Notes under the pieces: generated by a model | Seen by the model: the letters and a program-made list of their open reading frames with translations, nothing else | The model's database searches: none | Told to the model about the DNA's origin: nothing | Program-made: the position numbers and the translations under genes | Part shown: piece by piece, positions 57,314-64,000 of the stretch | How the letters are laid out: each line of letters starts with the position of its first letter | Numbering within the stretch: the stretch's first letter is position 1 | Source of the DNA: Anthonomus grandis grandis | Taxonomy: Eukaryota; Arthropoda; Insecta; Coleoptera; Curculionidae | NCBI RefSeq assembly: GCF_022605725.1 | Contig: NC_065557.1 | Span: forward strand, 24,431,256-24,495,255 | DNA length: 64,000 bases | Reading direction: 5' to 3'

Positions 57314-57620
57314 CAGGGTGAGCAGGGTTCATTTGAAAATACCCTTTTCTACGCTCTTTTTCTTCAAATATGAATAACTTTTTAGTTGCGGCACTTAGAG
57401 GTTTCATTCAATCGGAGCATTTAAAGAACCTTTTAAAACCAATTTTTCAACATACTCTGCAATCATCTACGTAGAGCAGTTTTTGCTCTACACTATTTTT
57501 TGACTTTGACGCCTAATATCGCAATAGCTATGCCACATACGAAGACCATTTTTGCCCTCAAAGACGCGGAATTTATCTGGCTATAATCCACTAAATACCG
57601 TTTTGTTTCAAATATCACCA
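57314..57620 (+). mobile_element. Single mariner-like/MITE end
   Basis: CAGGGTGAGCAGGGTTCATT follows TA at 57312-57313, and TTCATTTGAAAATACCC is similar in style to other ends in this window. No opposite end found, so the length is a guess. Confidence 0.4.
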
Positions 57621-58776
57621 TTTTCCAAGAAAATGCAATTTTCCATGAAAGGTCTCAAAAAATCGGTCAGTACGCCGCATTCGGGTAAAATCGTATATTA
57701 GCCGAAGTCTGCATCTAAACAAGCGTTGGATAATTTCCCGATCAGTTAACAGGGTCTGGGCACTCCTTAATAAACTCTAATTTCACGAAAATAATGGCAC
57801 GCCTCGCCAACAGATGGCAACAACGGTATTATATGCAGAGTGGGTTGCGTAACACGATAAGGCAGGTAATGATATTTAATGATTTATAAAGGAAGGTCAA
57901 CCATTTTAGTTTTTATTTTTCTTGCGATTTTGCGTGTTTGATGGTGGTTGGTGATTGTTTTTATTGTGGTTTTCGAGGTACTTTATTTGTAATTATCGAC
58001 TTTTTTTTATCTTTTTAGTGATATTGTGCTAGTAGTGGTAAGTTAAGAAATTTATATTTAATTCTAATACGTAGATGGCTTGTAAAGAACCAGAGGTAGA
58101 ATATATTTAATGTTTACTTCTATTTTTTACTTTACTTGTTTTGTTCTTAGTACTTTATTCATGTAATTTTGGGCCATAAAAGTGCGGATGAATAATTGTT
58201 GTTTTTGGTAAAATTATGGTAGGTTCACTCAGAATAGCAGTATTGTAGGCCTTTTTAAGTTTCCCTTATTGTGGAGAATCCCTGGATCCCATGTAAGAAA
58301 ATAAAATAAATAAGTTTATTTGGAATTCGATGTTTTATTTATTTACTATACAGGTTCGGCAAGGAATCTTGGAATGGAAAATAATTGTTCTACTAAAATA
58401 GTTGGTTATACACTTCGAATATTGCTTGGTTTGCTATCCAGTAAAATATATTATATAAAAATTGGATAAGTTTTGGGTTTAATTGGTAGGTTTTAAGGTG
58501 CTCTATCTAAAACAACGTAGTAATAAAATTCCGTCCGTTAAAAAACGTCTATGCTAAAACTCCTTTAATAACCCAACAGGCCGCACAGAGGGCGCCAAAA
58601 CATGGCTCCACTAAATAGCCAGAGATGCAATTCTATTTTCTCTTATTATATTGTTCTATGTCAGTTAATGATTGACAAGCTACGGTAGGCTCGATACAAT
58701 TTTTTCATTTGCTTTTTGCACAAGTTTTGTTATTAGGAAGATAAGGTGTAGTTATTTTTTAATTGAACAATAAATC
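57621..58776. other. 5' flank of the MULE pseudogene
   Basis: AT-rich to mixed. It should contain the MULE TIR and promoter, but I could not identify an inverted partner after 61733. Confidence 0.35.
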
Positions 58777-58860
58777 ATGGAGTGGCCTGAAAACTATCCA
58801 TATCACACTGTCAATTGCAATCAAATTCGGACGAAGTTTAAAACCAAGGAGGAAGTTGAA

Positions 58861-59929
58861 GTGAGTAAAATCAAATTTTATTAGCGTTGTCGGCAAAATT
58901 CAAAAATCCCTAGAATTCCCCAGATTATAAATCAGATGCATCGTGATGGAAGTTTTATTTTATATATAAAAATATTAACGAAAATTAATCAAAATGGTTT
59001 TTGCTTCAGCGTTTAGAATGTTCAAACTTTAATTTTAGATGCATATTTAAAGACAAATCGTCTTCAAGGCTTTAAAAATAAGCCTTGCAAATTCACCTAT
59101 TTTTGTAGTTTCTTTGCGCGGTTTATGGTCCGCCCAGCTGTTTCGTAGTTCTATATAGGATGTGGTTCCACAATGGAAAATTGAGAGCATTTAGCTGGAC
59201 AAAATCAATTAAACAGTGGTGCCTAATGATAACAAAAAATTAGTTTTTTTCAGTATTTAATAATGTTTGTCAGTATTTTATAATGGTAGACGTATCAAAT
59301 TAAATTATAAGTCTTTTTTTGGCTAATGGGATTTTATATGGCATTACTCTTTGATTGAATTATAGTTTGGCGGAAATTTTGATATTAGATTTTGCGGGTT
59401 GATGAATCGCGAGTTTGACATTAACTTTTTTATACGGGATGATTAAAAAATTAAATGTATTTAAATAAAATAATTTTATCTTTTTGTTACTAGGCGGATT
59501 TCATTACAATTTGGTATTTGGGGTTATTGAATATTATGTTGAAATTTGACATGTCACTTTTTAAAGTTATGTTTTGTTATCTTCCTTACTATTTGACGGA
59601 TTTGATTGAAACTTATGGTTTTAGATTTAAGATTTAAGATTTTCACCTAAATTTGTCATGTCACTTTTTAAGGGTAGTTTTTGCCAACTTTGTTACTATT
59701 TGAATGAAAATTATAGTACCTATTTGGGGTTCATGTGATATAAGATTTCGGAATTTTACCTAAAAGTGAAAAATCTAAAAAGTGACATATGTAAGTTTTT
59801 AAGTTTTTGCTAACTTTTTTACCATTTGAAGTATTCAAGCAGTGTAAAAGTTAGAAATAAAAACTGTTTTTCCTATAATTTTGACACTCTTTCAAATATT
59901 GTTTAGTACATAGCAAACTCATAATATTT
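58861..59929 (+). other. Probable intron of the MULE pseudogene
   Basis: Begins GTGAGTAAAA. The acceptor is not certain (a candidate lies just before 59930). AT-rich, with an internal degenerate tandem repeat at 59482-59830. Deletion of coding sequence rather than splicing cannot be ruled out. Confidence 0.5.
59482..59830. repeat. Degenerate tandem repeat, about 100-120-bp unit, about four copies
   Basis: Recurring blocks are TTACTATTTGA (59588, about 59693) with variants at 59487 and 59818, and TGACATGTCACTTTTTAA (about 59548) with TGTCATGTCACTTTTTAA (about 59655). Confidence 0.55.
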
Positions 59930-61733
59930 ATCATTGCCAGTTTAAAACAAAGGTGTATAAATTGAAAGGAAGCCGAAAAAGGGAACATTCTTCAAGAAAT
60001 GAGAATTGCCCAGCAGTATTGATAGTTGTCATCAAAAAAACAAGTATATCATCCGAGAACAAAACGTAAGCATGTTGATAATTTGCTCGAGAAATGTCCA
60101 TGTGTAATTACTATTCAAAATTATCACAAGCATACCATAAATAGTGCAGCAGCTCTGACAAAAAGGTCAATAGGGGAAGAAACAAAAAAAGACATTTTTA
60201 AATTATTTGAAAAGGGACATTCAGTTGCTTCGGCATATAACAGTTTCTGTTTTAGTAAAATAGAAGAGCTAGGCGAACAATATGATGAAGTTGTATGCGA
60301 CAGATACTATTTTCCATCCAAACAAGATTTTTCTTGTCTGTGGAAATCTCATTTCAAAAATAATTATGGGGATAGGTCAGGTGAAAATATGTTTTTCCAG
60401 TTAGAGGCAAATCTAAAACCTTCCATTGGAACAGTTTATAAGATAACTCGTAATAAGGAAGATTATTCGGTTTCATTACGCACGCCAATAATGCAGCGTA
60501 GTGCAACGCATCTAGTTCAGTCATCAGAAATATTATTTGTTGATACTACGAGTAACTGCGACGTAGAAAATCATAAGTTATATTTTTTTGCAACTCAATC
60601 CACAGCAGGCCAGCAGGAGGTATACCATTAGGTTATATTATTACAAATAGCCAAAAAGCTTCTATTTTTAATTGCGCTTTAAAAGACTTAATAGAAATAA
60701 TGCCTTTTAAATTTTTTCCTGCAGTTATAATGACAGATGATGATTTGGCAGAACGCAGTGTTTTACAAAAATATTGGCCTAGATCCTATTGATGATACGT
60801 GGCGCTGATACAAACAACTATGTCGAAGTTATGTTTCGTCTATTTAAAGATATCTCCCTAGAGAGAACTAAACCGTATAATTTGACACAATTAACTGATT
60901 TCGTCATTACCAGTTTTGACAGTTATTATAAACAAAGATTACTTGATTTAGTTATGAACAAGATAAGCAAGTCAACATTAAATCGGTTATCTCCAAATGA
61001 TAAAGATGTGTTGCTGTCCACGTCCTGAGTAGCTCTCAAGAAGGAATAAAGTATTTTGTTGATGTGAACTGCAATATATCATGCCCTGTAGGTATAACTG
61101 GAAAAATATGCAAATATGCAATCTGCAATAATAAAAGAATTTAATATAACAAACGCTTGCAATACACTCTCTTTGGAGACTAGGAAAATGTTATACTTTA
61201 TTGCTACAGGAAAAGAACCTTCAGAAAATTTATTATTACCTCTTAAGCTCATCGACCATAGTAATATTAGTACAAAAAATTCACCCATACGAAATCAGGA
61301 ATCTGCAATTATTAATATCGACGATAATAACAGTATTGTATCCACAAACAATGAATGTATGGATGAATCTCCTGGGAACACTAATGAGGTGAAGAAAAAT
61401 TGGTGCGATTTTATTTCAAAGTTTAATGAAGACGTCCTTACAAATTTGGAAGCTGATCCAGTAGGATTTGGTCCAGCCAATTGATTGAAGCCAATTTGAT
61501 CACTTGGCTCGATCTTTGACAGTAGGTACAAAAAAATTATAAGAAAAGGGAAAAAAATCTCAGTTCAGCCGACATCTGTGTCTCGGAGGAAGGTGAAAAT
61601 AACGGGTAGAAGATCAACGCAGGCAGGAAGAAAAGTGGGCAGCCTTAATGTTAAAAAGTCTAAAGCCCCCCATACCCTTAATACTTGTGTAAATAATAAT
61701 ATTGGTCTCGGTGAAAATAAGTTTGCAAAATAA

Positions 61734-64000
61734 ATGTTTTTATAATTAGGTATGTACCTAATACAAAGAATATAATATGCAGTGATGCGTAGGCGTAAAG
61801 TAATTTTGATATTTTGTTTACCTATTAGCTTTTTTATACTTATATAAATTTTAAAATAAACCTAGCTTGTATATAAAGAAATTAGCTACAGTTTACTGCT
61901 ACATTTTTAATGTAAAGTGTTTTTTTTTTAATTATACTTTTAGTTTGTTTGTACTTTTGTTTTATTTAGTTACTTAATACATTATTTAATGGCCATATAC
62001 TGTTTAATTTATAGATCAAAATTTCACTCCTATCGAGCTTACGGTTGGCCGAGTGATTGTCGTATTACCGTGCGCTCGATACCTCCTTGCCTCGGGCATT
62101 CTAAAATGCGGTTTTCTGTACGCTCCATACAAAAATGCCCCCGGGACGAGCTCACAGGATATAATAAGTACAATATATATAGGTTGTTGTATAATATAAG
62201 TTGCAATATGGTCTAGCACCGAACAAGTGCGCGTCTCTATGGCAACGAAACGCCGAAAAAAGACCCTTTTTATAATCGAAATTTAACTATTAAACCGATT
62301 GGAATCGGTCCAGAATTGATGTTAAACCAAAGTTTACTGAATAAAATACAAGTTGCTTCACTCGGCGAAAAACCTTTTATATTTCGATCTCAAAGGCAGG
62401 CCGCCGAGCTCCTCGCCGACGGGGAACTAGCAAAAAATGTAAAGGGGAATTGTGGTAAAAAATAGCTATTATTTTACGAGTTTCGTCTAATTCGAACTGT
62501 AGGGGAAGACGGAGCACGATTTTATAATAACTTTATTATCGGGCATAAAATTATTATTTAATGTACTTACTTGGGAAAAATATGTAAATTGATAATACTA
62601 TAAATTATTTGTTTTTATAGGAGCCACCAAACTAAATAATTTTTACATTATCAAAGTTTACGTAATTCAAGAACTAAATGGTTAAATTTTTTTTGTTAAT
62701 AATTAGGTACTTAGGTATCTTATTAAAGGTTGTCTTGGTACGACTGGTTTCATTAGGATTTATTTTTAAATCAAAGTCAAAAGTTTGTGTGAAAAAATGC
62801 ATATATTACTGTTACTAAACGTAACAACTAAAGATAGACATAACTACTAAGTAATGACATGTTTGAATTTTAAATGATTGATTACTACACTTTTTGACGT
62901 TTTTGTTATTTTGTCAGACTAATAATAGCATTATCAAAGACATTATAAGTAATAAACGTAATGTTTCATTCATAACCAGCCCAAAAATGTGGAATTTTAT
63001 TATTTTAAAATTAGTAGTGAGAGAGAAAAGGATGGAGAAAGTGTTGTTAGTACCCCTTGGCAATAATGCATATTTTCAATTAATTTTTATTTGGTTTGTT
63101 GCCAGTGGGATAGAGCTTATGCACTAGTGCAAATAATACTATAATAATCGACAAATTTGTAATTTTCATTTTCCCTCCCTTACAAATCGGGTTAGGATTA
63201 TGTACTGTACAAATAATTTTTTATATCTATACGTATTGTTTTCGTCGCTCTTGTGCAATTTTAAATAGAGGCGAAAAATGTCATTACATAATTAATTAAC
63301 CTTAATATTTTTCATGTGACGACGCTGGTGGTAAAAATACGAAAGTCTTTTGCTGTTTAAACGTAAACAAATAAACTTACCGATGAAACGTTAAATTTTG
63401 ATTTTAATGCTCTACTCTCTCTACTACACAAGAATCGTGCACCATGATCGTTTATTTTGGCATTAATTTTCTCCAAAAAAGTACGAAAACAACAAAAAGC
63501 TGATAAAACACACTCTAAACACAAAATATGCCCTTAGACTCAATAATTTAAAGCGTTATTTGTTTTAATTCCTTGGCAACATCGCTCAGGATTCATTCAT
63601 TCATATTTTTTGACAGAACTTGAAAAATAGTAAAACGTGCGTAATACTGTAACGCAACGTTGCCGAAGTGACGAAATTTTTTAATGCTCTAAGATATTTT
63701 TGTTTTGACTGCTGCTTTTATTAATATTTTTGCTTTTAAATTAAGTCGATTTTTCTATGAATTTTATTAATTTTCGACTAGTTTTTTTTCATTATAAGCT
63801 CAGTTATGTTTCCGACTCAAATAACTTTTAAAAGGTATTACATTTTTTAATACTTAAAAAGCGGATAAATAGCTCTGGCAAAAGTGCAATATTGTAAAAG
63901 AAGGACAAAAGATTAAGAGGAAAATATATTTTGCCATTTTAAAATGTCAACAATGTAGTCTCTTAAGCTGGATTTATACAGACAAATAAAGTAAAATAAA
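61734..64000. other. AT-rich DNA with a GC-richer patch
   Basis: Sequence 62030-62420 is richer in CpG and contains TTGGCCGAGTGATTG at about 62045, which resembles a tRNA A box, and GTCTCTATGGCAAC at 62233-62246, close to an RFX X-box. No ORF with a domain was recognised. It could be a host promoter region or a small element. The remainder to 64000 shows nothing I can support. Confidence 0.4.

Larger units (their letters stand above)
58777..61733 (+). pseudogene. Mutator-like (MULE) transposase with SWIM zinc finger, split and frameshifted
   Basis: First exon 58777-58860 starts M-E-W-P-E-N-Y-P-Y-H and ends at a good splice donor GTGAGT. After about 1.07 kb the frame resumes near 59930 with Y-H-C-Q-F-K-T-K ... 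C-P-A-V-L (zinc-binding part), shifts, then runs 60026-60628 with T-I-N-S-A-A-A-L, KGHSVASA and the first aspartate in I-L-F-V-D-T-T-S. An 8-bp duplication of CAGCAGGC near 60607 shifts it again into G-G-I-P-L-G-Y and I-M-T-D-D-D-L-A-E-R (second aspartate, about 60735). About 200 residues are then deleted; R-G-A-D-T-N-N-Y-V-E (about 60795), the SWIM finger C-P-V-G-I-T-G-K-I-C-K (about 61080) and an R-S-T-Q-A-G-R-K end (stop 61731) follow. It resembles insect Phantom-type MULEs. Dead. Confidence 0.8.

Noticed and set aside
62043..62060. Possible tRNA gene from an A-box-like TTGGCCGAGTGATTG
   Set aside because: No B box or T-arm at the right distance and no cloverleaf.

Overview
This window looks like a transposon graveyard from an AT-rich insect genome. 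The organism class is inferred only from the mix of elements: BEL/Pao, Ty3/gypsy, Penelope, I-type and R2/R4-like non-LTR elements, insect mariner-like transposases, a ZMYM-type hAT and a SWIM-bearing MULE. A beetle is plausible but not shown. I find no convincing intact host gene. The nearest candidates are a 103-aa PHD-finger ORF (27537-27848, minus) and an unrecognised 84-aa ORF (34078-34332).
0-15 kb: non-LTR and Ty3/gypsy remnants (484-2540, minus); a mariner-like element with about 330-bp terminal inverted repeats (TIRs) and a frameshifted transposase (3315-5775); a complete but broken BEL/Pao element with LTRs and a perfect 5-bp target duplication, GTTGT (5845-12379); a 199-bp palindromic insertion carrying a hammerhead-ribozyme-like core between 16-bp direct repeats (13322-13520); and a non-LTR endonuclease fragment.
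15-26 kb: a nest. The outer layer is a Penelope-like retroelement (15102-25858) with about 290-bp direct repeats, each carrying a hammerhead-like motif. It is split by a block holding an intact 344-aa mariner-like transposase (16822-17856, minus) and by a young BEL/Pao element (18186-24609, 260-bp LTRs with two visible differences, target duplication ACCCG) whose gag-pol frame is nevertheless broken at least five times.
26-38 kb: a divergent tandem duplication, a long perfect hairpin beside the PHD ORF, a tRNA-like SINE head, a decayed hammerhead on the minus strand, a GC-rich island at 31.6-31.86 kb, and small BEL/Pao, mariner-like and Ty3/gypsy remnants, the last with a recognisable 3' LTR.
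38-50 kb: an I-type non-LTR tail; a 1145-bp near-perfect palindrome bounded by TA; a ZMYM-type hAT pseudogene with tandem repeats behind it and an (AT)n tract ahead of it; and a 1704-bp mariner-like element whose transposase seems to carry a 62-bp intron.
50-64 kb: a BEL/Pao remnant on the minus strand, interrupted inside its integrase by a 2427-bp TG...CA insertion with a 4-bp target duplication (probable solo LTR); then a MULE pseudogene (58777-61733) with one clean 5' exon and splice donor; then AT-rich sequence with a short GC-rich patch near 62.0-62.4 kb.
The relationships among genes are therefore those of nested and decaying elements, not operons or pathways. Relative ages can be read from the nesting: Penelope and the 50-56 kb BEL are older than what interrupts them, and BEL at 18-24 kb is the youngest large insertion.
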